NCBI GenBank assembly: GCA_946538445.1
Contig: CAMNGO010000063.1
Location: 1 to 9,760, forward strand
Direction: 5' to 3'
Source of the DNA: an uncultured Lachnospiraceae bacterium
GTDB lineage: Bacteria > Bacillota > Clostridia > Lachnospirales > Lachnospiraceae
Length of the DNA stretch: 9,760 nt
The notes under the pieces are model-generated. The model was given only the letters and a program-made list of their open reading frames with translations, made no database searches and was not told where the DNA came from. Positions 1-6,758 of the stretch are shown here, one piece after another; position 1 is the stretch's first letter, and every line of letters starts with the position of its first letter. A program made the translations under genes and the position numbers.

Positions 1-2150
1 TCGATCATTTGCCCGATCATGGATTCTCTACCCACGATTGCCACCAGATTCTGTGCCCTGGTCACTGCAGTGTAGAGCAGATTGCGATTGCACAGCACAC
101 CAGGGCCGCTTAGTATGGGAAGAACCACTGCCGGGTATTCGCTTCCCTGGGATTTATGTATAGTAACTGCATAAGCCAGTTCCAGTTCGTCCAGATTGGA
201 AAATGCGTACTCCACCTCACGGTTCTCTTCAAAAGCTACCGTCATTCTCTCTGAAAATGTATTAATACTCTTGATGATCCCCATGTCTCCATTGAATACA
301 CCCATGCCTTCTTCCACCACAAAACCTTTGGGGTTGCGGATCTTCCATTCAATCTGGTAATTGTTCTTGATCTGCATAACCTTATCCCCCTCCCGAAAGA
401 TTCCATCATGAAACTCTTTCTCCTCTTTATCCGGGGAATGGGGATTCAGATAATATTGCAATACTTCATTTAAGTGAGCAACACCCAACTCTCCTTTTCG
501 CATGGGGGTAAGTACCTGAACATCGAAAGGATCCACGTGGATGAACTGAGGGATCTTCTCCTTAACCAGATAAACAAGTGCCCCCATGACAGAACGTACA
601 TCCCTGCGTGGGAAGAAAAAGAAATCTTCACTGGTATTATCCAGGGAGATATGGATTCCTTCATTGATTTTATGAGCGTTGGATACGATCTGACTGGCAT
701 CATTCTGACGGTAGATCTTAGTGAGTCTTACCACGGGAAACATGCCGGACTCTATGATGTCCTTCAGTACATTTCCGGGTCCCACACTTGGAAGCTGGTT
801 GGAATCTCCTACCAGAATGACTCTTGTCCCAGGAATTACTGCTTTTAGCAAAGCGTACATCAGGTGAATATCCACCATGGACATCTCATCCACGATGATC
901 ACATCTGCCTCTATAGGGTTCTCTTCATTCTTTTCAAAATGATACTGGTCTCTTAACTCAATTCCTCCGTTCAGCTCCAACAGCCGATGGATCGTCATGG
1001 CATCATAGCCCGTGGCCTCCGTCATGCGCTTTGCTGCACGACCCGTGGGGGCTGCCAGGACAATGTCAAGATGATCCATCTCAAAGCAACGGATCATAAG
1101 ATTAATGGTCGTGGTTTTTCCTGTACCGGGACCTCCGGTGACCACAACGACACCCTCCGCCATAGCTCTTTCCACCGCCAGTTTCTGAAGATCATTCATC
1201 TCCAGGTCATTCTCTTCTTCCAGCTCCTCCAGTTTCTTATCCAATTCCTCCCCGGAAGCCGGAAAACTGACATCCAGATCCAGAAGCATCCTGGCGGTAT
1301 TCTTCTCCATGAAATAGTAAGTGGACAGATAGACCTGCTCTTCTTCCTCCTGCTTGCGGATCATAATCTTTTTATCAAGGATCAGATTCATCAGATGGTC
1401 TTCTATATACTCCGGGGGCATACTTAGAATAGCCCCGGTATTCTGGCAAAGGATCTGCTTGGGCAGATACATATGACCAGACAGTACTGCTTGCTGCAGG
1501 ATGTACTGGATTGCAGCTCGTATACGAAACTCTGAATCCGGGGCGATTCCCGCCTTGCCTGCAATATGATCTGCGATGCGGAATCCGATTCCGGATATAT
1601 CTTCCGCCAGCTGATAAGGATTGGTCTTCAGAATTTCATACATCCTGTCCCCATATTCCTCATAGATCTTCACTGCCATCTGGTTGCTTATCCCATATTC
1701 CGAGAGAAACATCATAGCATGTCTCATTTCCTGCTTCTCCTGGAACTGAATGGCAATATTCATGGCTTTCTTCAGGGAGATTCCCTTCACCTCCGCCAGG
1801 CGCTCCGGCTCATTTTCAATAATCTCGAAAGTATTTCCCTTAAACTTTTTGATAATCCTGGAGGCGAGGGCCGGGCCCAGTCCCTTGATCACACCGGAAG
1901 AGAGATATCTCTCCATCCCTTCCTTGTCTTCCGGTTCCACCACTTGATAATTGACAACCTGATACTGTGGTCCGTGTACCGGATGTTCCGTGAAATTACA
2001 TTCTGCACGTATGTACTCGCCTTCGTTGATATAACGAAAATTGCCCACGAGGATCTCGTCCCCGTGGGTCGTTTCTAATTCCAGAACGGTATAACCGTTC
2101 TCCTTATTATGATATCGAATATGACTGACATATCCTTCAAATTGTTCCAT
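1..2150 (-). CDS. recD2: RecD2-type ATP-dependent DNA helicase, 3' end cut by window
   Basis: This gene encodes a superfamily 1B 5'-3' DNA helicase of the RecD2 type, found in bacteria whose RecD-like protein is not part of RecBCD; it is linked to DNA repair and replication-fork maintenance. About 716 codons are in the window, with no in-frame stop. The first ~190 residues are the RecD2-specific N-terminal part with helix-hairpin-helix segments (GVIKGLGPALASRI, LAEVKGISLKKA). Helicase motifs follow in order: Walker A GGPGTGKTT with Lys345, Walker B IIVDEMSMVD near 417-427, motif III GDSNQLPS from 448, motif IV LTKIYRQND, motif V TIHKSQGSEY around His665, and motif VI YTAVTRAQ with Arg698. Probably only a few dozen residues are missing beyond position 1. 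The ATG at 2148-2150 directly follows the mreB stop codon (TAGATG), so the two genes are co-transcribed and probably translationally coupled. The identification is firm. Confidence 0.95.
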   Translation of the reverse strand, partial: MEQFEGYVSHIRYHNKENGYTVLELETTHGDEILVGNFRYINEGEYIRAECNFTEHPVHGPQYQVVNYQVVEPEDKEGMERYLSSGVIKGLGPALASRIIKKFKGNTFEIIENEPERLAEVKGISLKKAMNIAIQFQEKQEMRHAMMFLSEYGISNQMAVKIYEEYGDRMYEILKTNPYQLAEDISGIGFRIADHIAGKAGIAPDSEFRIRAAIQYILQQAVLSGHMYLPKQILCQNTGAILSMPPEYIEDHLMNLILDKKIMIRKQEEEEQVYLSTYYFMEKNTARMLLDLDVSFPASGEELDKKLEELEEENDLEMNDLQKLAVERAMAEGVVVVTGGPGTGKTTTINLMIRCFEMDHLDIVLAAPTGRAAKRMTEATGYDAMTIHRLLELNGGIELRDQYHFEKNEENPIEADVIIVDEMSMVDIHLMYALLKAVIPGTRVILVGDSNQLPSVGPGNVLKDIIESGMFPVVRLTKIYRQNDASQIVSNAHKINEGIHISLDNTSEDFFFFPRRDVRSVMGALVYLVKEKIPQFIHVDPFDVQVLTPMRKGELGVAHLNEVLQYYLNPHSPDKEEKEFHDGIFREGDKVMQIKNNYQIEWKIRNPKGFVVEEGMGVFNGDMGIIKSINTFSERMTVAFEENREVEYAFSNLDELELAYAVTIHKSQGSEYPAVVLPILSGPGVLCNRNLLYTAVTRAQNLVAIVGRESMIGQMI

Positions 2151-3134
2151 CTATCTTGCTCCAAGATATTCGATAAACTGACCTGTTCCGATAGCGACAG
2201 CTGTCATGGGGTCATCAGCTGTCATCGTAGTGATTCCCGTTTTCTCCTCGATCAGCTGTTCCAGGCCTTGCAGCATACTGCCGCCACCGGTTAACACAAT
2301 ACCTCTGTCAGAGATATCTGCTGCCAGTTCCGGCGGAGTTCTTTCCAGAACACTGTGTACTGCTTCCACGATCTGGGCCGTAGCCTCACGCAAAGCCTCT
2401 CTGGTTTCTTCGGAGGTCACTGTCACGGTCTTAGGAAGACCTGTCACAAGGTTACGTCCCCTGACTTCCATGGAAGCTTCCTCTGCACGTGCATAAGCGC
2501 TTCCCACCTGGATCTTGATGTCCTCCGCAGTACGGTCACCGATCAGAAGATTATGCTTCTTTCTCATGTAGCGGACGATTGCTTCGTCGAAATCATCTCC
2601 TGCCACCTTGATGGAAGTGCTGACAACGGTTCCTCCGAGGGAAATCACAGCGATATCGCTGGTACCACCGCCAATATCCACGATCATGTTACCACAAGGT
2701 TTTGCGATATCAATGCCTGCTCCGATGGCAGCTGCCACAGGTTCCTCGATGATCTTCACATCACGGGCACCTGCTGCATAGGTGGCATCCTCAACAGCCT
2801 TTTTCTCCACTTCCGTGACACCGCTGGGCACACAGACAGAGATACGCGGTTTCCTGCCGAAGAGGCTCTTTCCTACTGCCTTATGTACAAAATACTTCAG
2901 CATTTTCTCTGTGACAGAATAATCACTGATCACACCTTGTCTCAGCGGACGAACAGCTACTATATTACCGGGGGTCCTGCCGATCATCAGTCTGGCTTCC
3001 TCCCCGATTGCTTTAATCTTTCTGGTATCCACATCAAAGGCTACAACGGACGGTTCTTTTAAAACCACACCTTTTCCCTTCACATACACGAGAATACTCG
3101 CAGTCCCTAAATCAATTCCAATATCTGTTGCCAT
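2151..3134 (-). CDS. mreB: MreB/Mbl-family cell-shape actin homologue
   Basis: This is a bacterial actin of the MreB/Mbl/MreBH family. It polymerises under the cytoplasmic membrane and directs elongasome peptidoglycan synthesis. The 327 residues match the usual length. The actin-fold nucleotide motifs are present: phosphate-1 DLGTAS (8-13), EEPVAAAIGAG (130-140), phosphate-2 DIGGGTSD (153-160) and the adenosine motif TGGGSMLQG (282-290). ERTPPELAADI (264-274), typical of MreB/Mbl, is also there. The ATG is preceded by AGGAGA at a suitable distance, so the start is well supported. There is no mreC or mreD beside it. Instead the stop codon abuts the recD2 start, so this is not the classical mreBCD operon, and the copy could be called mbl or mreBH; the sequence alone does not decide which. 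Confidence 0.94.
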   Translation of the reverse strand: MATDIGIDLGTASILVYVKGKGVVLKEPSVVAFDVDTRKIKAIGEEARLMIGRTPGNIVAVRPLRQGVISDYSVTEKMLKYFVHKAVGKSLFGRKPRISVCVPSGVTEVEKKAVEDATYAAGARDVKIIEEPVAAAIGAGIDIAKPCGNMIVDIGGGTSDIAVISLGGTVVSTSIKVAGDDFDEAIVRYMRKKHNLLIGDRTAEDIKIQVGSAYARAEEASMEVRGRNLVTGLPKTVTVTSEETREALREATAQIVEAVHSVLERTPPELAADISDRGIVLTGGGSMLQGLEQLIEEKTGITTMTADDPMTAVAIGTGQFIEYLGAR

Positions 3135-3213
3135 GGGAATCTCCTTTCATTAATCTGATCATAAGATCCTCTATACAAATAAAAAAACATTCTAAAAATA
3201 CGTCAACAATACT

Positions 3214-3242
3214 ATTATAAACGAAAAGACGGAAATTTTAAA
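3214..3242 (-). promoter_or_regulatory. Putative sigma-A promoter for mreB-recD2
   Basis: Read on the minus strand, TTTAAA (3242-3237) is followed after 17 bases by a perfect TATAAT (3219-3214). This predicts transcription starting near 3207 and a leader of about 70 bases before the mreB ATG. The -35 matches only four of six consensus bases. A TTGACG at 3206-3201 lies further downstream but has only a poor -10, so it is less likely. Confidence 0.45.
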
Positions 3243-3260
3243 GAGCTTTCCACAATAATA

Positions 3261-3290
3261 ATAGGTATTGAGAGTAGCTTCAATACCTAT
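3261..3290 (-). terminator. Hairpin downstream of acpP, probable terminator
   Basis: There is a perfect 11-bp inverted repeat (ATAGGTATTGA / TCAATACCTAT) around an 8-base loop, 23 bases beyond the acpP stop codon. On the minus strand it is followed by TATTATTATTG, which is T-rich but not a clean T run. It probably ends the acpP transcript before the mreB promoter begins, though with an atypical tail. Confidence 0.5.
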
Positions 3291-3312
3291 CAATCCACGC
3301 TGGATGCTGTTA

Positions 3313-3546
3313 TCAATCATCAATACCTTTGGACTTGAGGAATTCAATCACATCACCAACTGTTTCGATCGCCTCTAATTCCTCGGCGGGAATCTCCAGA
3401 TCATACTCTTCCTCCAGGGCCATCGTCAGTTCAAACAAATCCAGGGAATCGGCCCCAAGGTCTTCTTTGAAGGAAGTCTCCAGAGTGATCTCATCCTCAT
3501 CGATACTAAGCTGTTCTGCAATGATTTCTTTCATCTTTTCTAACAT
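3313..3546 (-). CDS. acpP: Acyl carrier protein
   Basis: This is the small acidic carrier of fatty-acid synthesis. It receives a 4'-phosphopantetheine arm from holo-ACP synthase and ferries acyl intermediates between Fab enzymes in the cytoplasm. The 77 residues match the standard length. The modification site is DSLDLFEL with Ser34 as the attachment residue. It is followed by the acidic recognition helix (LEEEYDLEIPAEELEAIET) and the closing helix VGDVIEFLKSKG. GAGGAGAT lies a few bases before the ATG. The gene stands alone: it has its own promoter and terminator-like hairpin, and no fab gene lies next to it in this window. The identification is firm; a dedicated role outside fatty-acid synthesis cannot be excluded. 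Confidence 0.96.
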   Translation of the reverse strand: MLEKMKEIIAEQLSIDEDEITLETSFKEDLGADSLDLFELTMALEEEYDLEIPAEELEAIETVGDVIEFLKSKGIDD

Positions 3547-3600
3547 TGGTTTATCTCCTCTATTAATCTATGGATTATCATTCCATCTTATGATGTACTA

Positions 3601-3629
3601 AATATACTATTCACCATTTTTTTTGTCAA
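3601..3629 (-). promoter_or_regulatory. Strong sigma-A promoter of acpP
   Basis: On the minus strand a perfect TTGACA (3629-3624) is separated by 17 bases, including an A-tract, from TATATT (3606-3601). This predicts a start near 3594 and a leader of about 47 bases before the acpP ATG. It is one of the best promoter matches in the window, as expected for an abundant protein. Confidence 0.75.
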
Positions 3630-3690
3630 TCACTTATTAACCGACTCGTTTTCACCTCATACATAAGCGGACCGTTCCGGATATTAGGGA

Positions 3691-3719
3691 TTGATTTTTC
3701 CATTGAAATATAGTAGAAT
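3691..3719 (+). promoter_or_regulatory. Promoter of the tRNA-Thr gene
   Basis: TTGATT (3691-3696), a 17-base spacer and TAGAAT (3714-3719) lie about 20 bases before the mature tRNA 5' end. It faces away from the acpP promoter, so 3547-3739 is a divergent promoter region with no gene in it. Confidence 0.6.
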
Positions 3720-3739
3720 ATGGAAGTCAGTTTTGATAA

Positions 3740-3812
<73 letters not shown>

Positions 3813-3825
3813 TTTTTTCATGTAT

Positions 3826-3858
3826 AAAAGAGCTGCCATCGGCAGCTCTTTTTCTTTT
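3826..3858 (+). terminator. Bidirectional intrinsic terminator after tRNA-Thr
   Basis: The stem AAAAGAGCTGCC / GGCAGCTCTTTT closes on the loop ATC and is followed by TCTTTTG on the plus strand. On the minus strand it ends in TTTTATAC. It can therefore stop the tRNA transcript and also the convergent transcript from the EutP-like gene, whose stop codon is about 15 bases away. Confidence 0.85.
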
Positions 3859-3868
3859 GTATTATGTA

Positions 3869-3887
3869 GGTGTCACACTTTGACACC
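3869..3887 (-). repeat. Short hairpin spanning the EutP-like stop codon
   Basis: A perfect 7-bp inverted repeat, GGTGTCA / TGACACC, with a 5-base loop includes the TGA stop codon at 3875-3873. There is no T run beside it. It could protect the mRNA 3' end or be incidental; the real terminator lies just downstream. Confidence 0.4.
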
Positions 3888-4403
3888 ATTTATATTCATC
3901 TGGTCGTCACTGTTTCCGGCTCCGTATCCCAGCTGGTCATACTGTGCTTTCACCACTTCCCAGGGAAGTGTTTCATGCTCTTCCTTCAGATAAGAAATAA
4001 TATCGGCAATCCCTTCTCCCGTAACGGCACTGGTAAAGAAGATCTTCTTACACCCCGCAATACGAAGCCACTCAGCTGCCATCTCAGGATCTCCGGCCCA
4101 ATGATCACATTTTGTCACAATACCCACAACCTCCCGGTTGCTCTGGGCACAGCAGTTTGGAGGGTACAGAGAGAATGGTTCCGTAGCGCTGATCAGAAGA
4201 CCCACAACGTCGGACTCTGCCCCATACACTGCCAGGGATCCCGCAAGACGTTTTGTCTCTGCGTACTCTCCCGGGGTATCAATGATCACATCATAATGAT
4301 TCACATATTGTGTCTTATGATAGATGATCTTTTTACCCTTCATAGCCTGAGTGAGGGTCGTCTTCCCGGATTCACTTCTGCCCACAAACATAATCTTTCT
4401 CAT
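3873..4403 (-). CDS. EutP/PduV-family small GTPase
   Basis: This is a Ras-like P-loop GTPase of the family known from ethanolamine and propanediol microcompartment operons, where the biochemical role remains unclear. G-motifs are present: G1 GRSESGKT (8-15), G3 DTPGE (42-46), the family stretch PFSLYPP (76-82), G4 TKCD (97-100) and G5 TSA (124-126). At 176 residues it is somewhat longer than typical EutP proteins; a polar tail of about 30 residues follows the G-domain (YDQLGYGAGNSDDQ). AGAAGGGA precedes the ATG. It lies 18 bases after the PAP2-type gene on the same strand, so the two are probably co-transcribed. No eut, pdu or shell-protein gene is in the window, so a microcompartment role is not supported by context. 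A short hairpin spans its stop codon. Confidence 0.85.
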   Translation of the reverse strand: MRKIMFVGRSESGKTTLTQAMKGKKIIYHKTQYVNHYDVIIDTPGEYAETKRLAGSLAVYGAESDVVGLLISATEPFSLYPPNCCAQSNREVVGIVTKCDHWAGDPEMAAEWLRIAGCKKIFFTSAVTGEGIADIISYLKEEHETLPWEVVKAQYDQLGYGAGNSDDQMNINGVKV

Positions 4404-4421
4404 GGCAGTTCCCTTCTGTTA

Positions 4422-5093
4422 TCATTTTTGATTCTCATCATAGACATATGCGGTATGCACATAGGATTTTTCCAGAAGATCCCGGTATACTGCTACGTAT
4501 GCCATACAGAACAATCCCATTCCACTGATCACATCAAACACAGAGTGCTGTTTTAAAAACATGGTGGATAAAATGATAGACGCACATAAGAGAAAGCTAA
4601 TGCATCGAACAGGTTTGTTTTCTCTCAGTCTGGGGCTTTTTGATACCACACAATGTAAAGCCAGGGAGTTAAATACATGGATACTGGGAAAAACATTCGT
4701 GGCAGTATCGATGGAATAAAGGACCTTAGTAAGATCCACAAATATATTATCATGTGCAAATTGTGTGGGACGCAGCATCAGACCGTTAGGAAAGACAATG
4801 GATACCAGGATGAAAGTTGTCATTCCTATCATAATCAGATACATGAATCGCCTGTAGGATTCCTCCTCTTTAAACAGAAAGTAGATTACTCCCACAGCAA
4901 TATAGACAAACCACAGCAAATATGGGACGATGAAATACTCTATGAAGGGTATCTTTACGTCCAGGCTGGACTCAACGATATGGATTCTTCCGGGAATATG
5001 ATGCTCAATAAAAGCAAATGCCGCAAGATAAATCGGAAAATATAATAATAACAACCAATGTCCATATTTTTTATACACTGTCTTCATCATCAC
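4422..5093 (-). CDS. PAP2-family integral membrane phosphatase
   Basis: This is a 223-residue membrane protein of the PAP2 (type 2 phosphatidic acid phosphatase) superfamily, whose members remove phosphate from lipid phosphates or exchange phospho-headgroups. About six membrane segments are visible (near 12-30, 50-73, 84-101, 135-150, 163-180 and 187-203). The catalytic motifs fit the Aur1-like branch: FPSIH (135-139, His139) and STMFLKQHSVFD (176-187, His183 and Asp187). Lys181 stands where many PAP2 enzymes have other residues, and there is no clear KxxxxxxRP motif; RPTQ at 108-111 may be its remnant. Three consecutive ATG codons (5093, 5090, 5087) follow AGAGGC, so the exact start is uncertain by up to two codons. 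The substrate cannot be told from sequence. It is probably in an operon with the EutP-like gene. Confidence 0.8.
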   Translation of the reverse strand: MMMKTVYKKYGHWLLLLYFPIYLAAFAFIEHHIPGRIHIVESSLDVKIPFIEYFIVPYLLWFVYIAVGVIYFLFKEEESYRRFMYLIMIGMTTFILVSIVFPNGLMLRPTQFAHDNIFVDLTKVLYSIDTATNVFPSIHVFNSLALHCVVSKSPRLRENKPVRCISFLLCASIILSTMFLKQHSVFDVISGMGLFCMAYVAVYRDLLEKSYVHTAYVYDENQK

Positions 5094-5153
5094 TGCCTCT
5101 TTTCAAAACAAACTAATATATACATTATTTCATTACTTATCTTTTCTAAAGAG

Positions 5154-5182
5154 AATCTACGCTTTTTCCGCTTATCTGTCAA
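5154..5182 (-). promoter_or_regulatory. Putative promoter of the PAP2-EutP unit
   Basis: On the minus strand a perfect TTGACA (5182-5177), 17 bases and TAGATT (5159-5154) precede the PAP2 start by about 60 bases. It starts only 18 bases beyond the stop codon of the SecB-like gene, with no hairpin between, so read-through from upstream may also occur. Confidence 0.55.
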
Positions 5183-5199
5183 TTCTTTTTCTTTATTTT

Positions 5200-5613
5200 T
5201 CAATTCAGGTATTTATCGGCATCTGTCTTAGCCTTGGAATTTCTCTGTAGTTTGATCTCCGGGATACGGTAGGAGGCACAGAGTTGCTTCAATGTGTTCT
5301 CCATCTCCTGATTGGCCAGGGGTACACAGATGGTCTTAAAAAGGCTCATCATGGTTTCCTGATCCTCGGAGAATCCGGGACCTGCCTCACTGTCCCCGAA
5401 GGTAGCTACCTGTTCAAGGTAAAGATACAAAGCGTCCAGAGGGGATCCGACCACCATCCGGGTTACAACATTTCCCAGGGAACCTTTCTTAAAATCTTTG
5501 GGGATATTAATCTGTGTACGGGTATCTACCTTTAGATTCACCTTGGTATTGGGACCCATTCTGTTTTCAAATAAACAGCGGTTTACACGTACTCCTTTTA
5601 ACTCTAATCTCAC
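5200..5613 (-). CDS. Small protein, probable SecB-like fold
   Basis: This is a soluble protein of about 137 residues without signal peptide or membrane segments. I do not recognise it with certainty. Its layout resembles SecB-type chaperones: an opening LELKGVRVNRCLFE strand pair, further beta strands, a central VVGSPLDALYLYLEQVATFGDSE, and a closing ICVPLANQEMENTLKQLCASYRIPEIKLQ. That end parallels the SecB pattern of a P-rich turn, a helix with spaced E and L residues, then a FPPL-like strand. A peptide-holding role is inference. Start choice: GTG at 5613 is preceded by AAGGGAG eight bases away, and the protein then begins as MRLELKGVRV. An in-frame ATG at 5640 adds nine residues but has a weak, close AAGG. 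A possible promoter (TTGTAA at 5681-5676, TAAAAT at 5658-5653) would start RNA almost at that ATG, which also favours the GTG. Confidence 0.65.
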   Translation of the reverse strand: MRLELKGVRVNRCLFENRMGPNTKVNLKVDTRTQINIPKDFKKGSLGNVVTRMVVGSPLDALYLYLEQVATFGDSEAGPGFSEDQETMMSLFKTICVPLANQEMENTLKQLCASYRIPEIKLQRNSKAKTDADKYLN

Positions 5614-5652
5614 AGTACACACTCCCTTTCTTATTCCCATTAAACCTTTTTA

Positions 5653-5681
5653 ATTTTAACTCTTTCAACATCATTTTACAA
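5653..5681 (-). promoter_or_regulatory. Candidate promoter of the SecB-like gene
   Basis: On the minus strand TTGTAA (5681-5676), a 17-base spacer and TAAAAT (5658-5653) predict transcription starting near 5646. That leaves about 33 bases before the GTG at 5613 but only about 6 before the ATG at 5640. The -35 is a four-of-six match, and the region is AT-rich, so chance matches are likely. Confidence 0.35.
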
Positions 5682-5702
5682 GCCAAATTATCATTTCCGG
5701 CA

Positions 5703-5731
5703 TTGCCTTTTCCATCTTGTTATAATAAAAT
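5703..5731 (+). promoter_or_regulatory. Candidate promoter of the CobL-like gene
   Basis: TTGCCT (5703-5708), 17 bases and TAAAAT (5726-5731) form a moderate sigma-A match about 75 bases before the ribosome binding site. Several other TATAAT-like strings lie at 5721-5752, so the exact promoter is uncertain. Together with the minus-strand candidate, 5614-5810 is a divergent promoter region. Confidence 0.35.
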
Positions 5732-5796
5732 TATAGTATAAATTATTATATTGAAAAGGGCCCGGGTTTAGGGCAATCATACAGATATGATTTATA

Positions 5797-5804
5797 AGGG
5801 AGGG
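5797..5804 (+). promoter_or_regulatory. Ribosome binding site that selects the TTG start
   Basis: AAGGGAGG, extended by GG, ends seven bases before the TTG at 5811-5813. This is ideal spacing and a near-complete anti-Shine-Dalgarno match. No such site precedes the in-frame ATG at 5787. Confidence 0.75.
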
Positions 5805-5810
5805 GTTTTC

Positions 5811-6734
5811 TTGAGTCAAAACAATTCTATTTTTTCTAATGATAATATCCTGGCATGGCTGCAGTATTACTCAAACAGAGCCGGGCTTGATATCGAGAAA
5901 CTCAGACTCATCGATATCAGCAAAAGAAAAAAGAACCTGATACCCATGATAGAGACCCACAAGCGGTTGTTGGTTCTCGCTGATGCAGATCATCCCAATT
6001 TCTTTTTCACACTGTGGGAAAGTGGTCTTGGAGACTGTGATTTATGGTACAAACCCGGACTGAAACCCGACAGTGACTCCAAGATCCGGATTACCAAGAT
6101 ATCGGATATGATCGATACAGAGCTTACCGGTCCCTGCGCCATGCTGATCATCAATCCATATGCCCGCAGTACTTACAACCGGAGCATCCAAAATGACAGT
6201 TTTTCCCCCGGGTCCGTTCAGTATGTTGCCAGTGAGATCCGAGCTATCATCATCAACAAGCTCCACCTTGATGATCAGGATACCATCTGTATCATCAGCG
6301 GGGAGAGTATCGCCATTGAATCTGCTATTATAGCCAGTGAAGGTGACATCATTGCGGTTGAGTACCGGAAACCGGACCGTCAGGCTCTGGAGGAGAATCT
6401 TACTAAATTCGGCATACATAATATAACCATCGTGGACGACACCTCCAAGGAATCCATGAAAGGTCTTCCGGTTCCAAACCTCTCCTTCATCGTTGCAACA
6501 GAACGTTTCGAAGAGGAAGTGAATAACCTTCTCCGTCTCAATCCCGAGATGAAGTTTGTGGTTTATACCTTGGAACTCAATATCTTATCTTATATTATTG
6601 ATGTTTTGAAAAAATATAACTTAAGGCAGACCGAACTCCTGCAGATTTCGATCTCCAAATTGAATAATAAAAATGTATTCGAAGCAAAACCTGTACCCTG
6701 GATCCTCAGTGCTGAGCCGGGAGATCCAAGATAA
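5811..6734 (+). CDS. CobL/CbiET-derived protein with eroded methyltransferase site
   Basis: The 307-residue product resembles the second half of CobL (CbiE-CbiT), the precorrin C5,15-methyltransferase/decarboxylase of cobalamin synthesis. Residues ~14-115 match the CbiE C-terminal half (RAGLDIEKLRLIDISKRKKN, then HKRLLVLADADHPN and SGLGDCDLWYKPGLKPDSDS). Residues ~138-300 follow CbiT: ASEIRAIIINKLHL, the SAM-loop position, GDIIAVEYRKPDRQALEENL, FGIHNITIVDD, and a closing strand KPVPWILSAE like the CbiT NPVWII end. The first CbiE domain (about 110 residues with the GxGPGD and SGDP-type motifs) is absent. The SAM motif DIGAGTG is reduced to IISGES, and the later GG motif reads VATERF, so catalysis is unlikely. 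Start: TTG at 5811 has GGGAGG seven bases upstream; the in-frame ATG at 5787 would put that site inside the coding region. No cobalamin gene is nearby. The ORF is intact, so it is probably a functional non-enzymatic protein rather than a pseudogene. Confidence 0.75.
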   Translation: MSQNNSIFSNDNILAWLQYYSNRAGLDIEKLRLIDISKRKKNLIPMIETHKRLLVLADADHPNFFFTLWESGLGDCDLWYKPGLKPDSDSKIRITKISDMIDTELTGPCAMLIINPYARSTYNRSIQNDSFSPGSVQYVASEIRAIIINKLHLDDQDTICIISGESIAIESAIIASEGDIIAVEYRKPDRQALEENLTKFGIHNITIVDDTSKESMKGLPVPNLSFIVATERFEEEVNNLLRLNPEMKFVVYTLELNILSYIIDVLKKYNLRQTELLQISISKLNNKNVFEAKPVPWILSAEPGDPR

Positions 6735-6758
6735 AATATGAAAAAAACTAAAACCAGG

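Noticed and set aside
474..2078. Several plus-strand open frames of 60-170 codons
   Set aside because: All lie opposite the recD2 frame, which is continuous with ordered helicase motifs; they are complementary-strand shadows.
2355..3062. Long plus-strand open frame opposite mreB
   Set aside because: It is antisense to a firmly identified mreB, rich in Cys/His/Ser as expected of a shadow frame, and has no ribosome binding site or family resemblance.
3669..3681. Short inverted repeat CGGA-CCGT-TCCG near the tRNA promoter
   Set aside because: A four-base stem is expected by chance and nothing else supports an operator there.
3870..4556. 228-codon plus-strand open frame
   Set aside because: It runs antisense across the EutP-like gene and into the PAP2 gene, both supported by motifs; its translation shows no domain pattern.
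4677..5045. Plus-strand open frame opposite the PAP2 gene
   Set aside because: It is the reverse of membrane-segment codons and has no ribosome binding site.
5752..5777. GC-rich patch (GGGCCCGGGTTTAGGGC) in the leader of the CobL-like gene, considered as a riboswitch or attenuator
   Set aside because: Only a short four-base stem can be drawn, there is no T run after it, and no conserved cobalamin riboswitch box was seen.
6042..6419. Minus-strand open frame opposite the CobL-like gene
   Set aside because: It lies inside a gene whose plus-strand product matches CbiE/CbiT along its length; the minus frame has no start signal.
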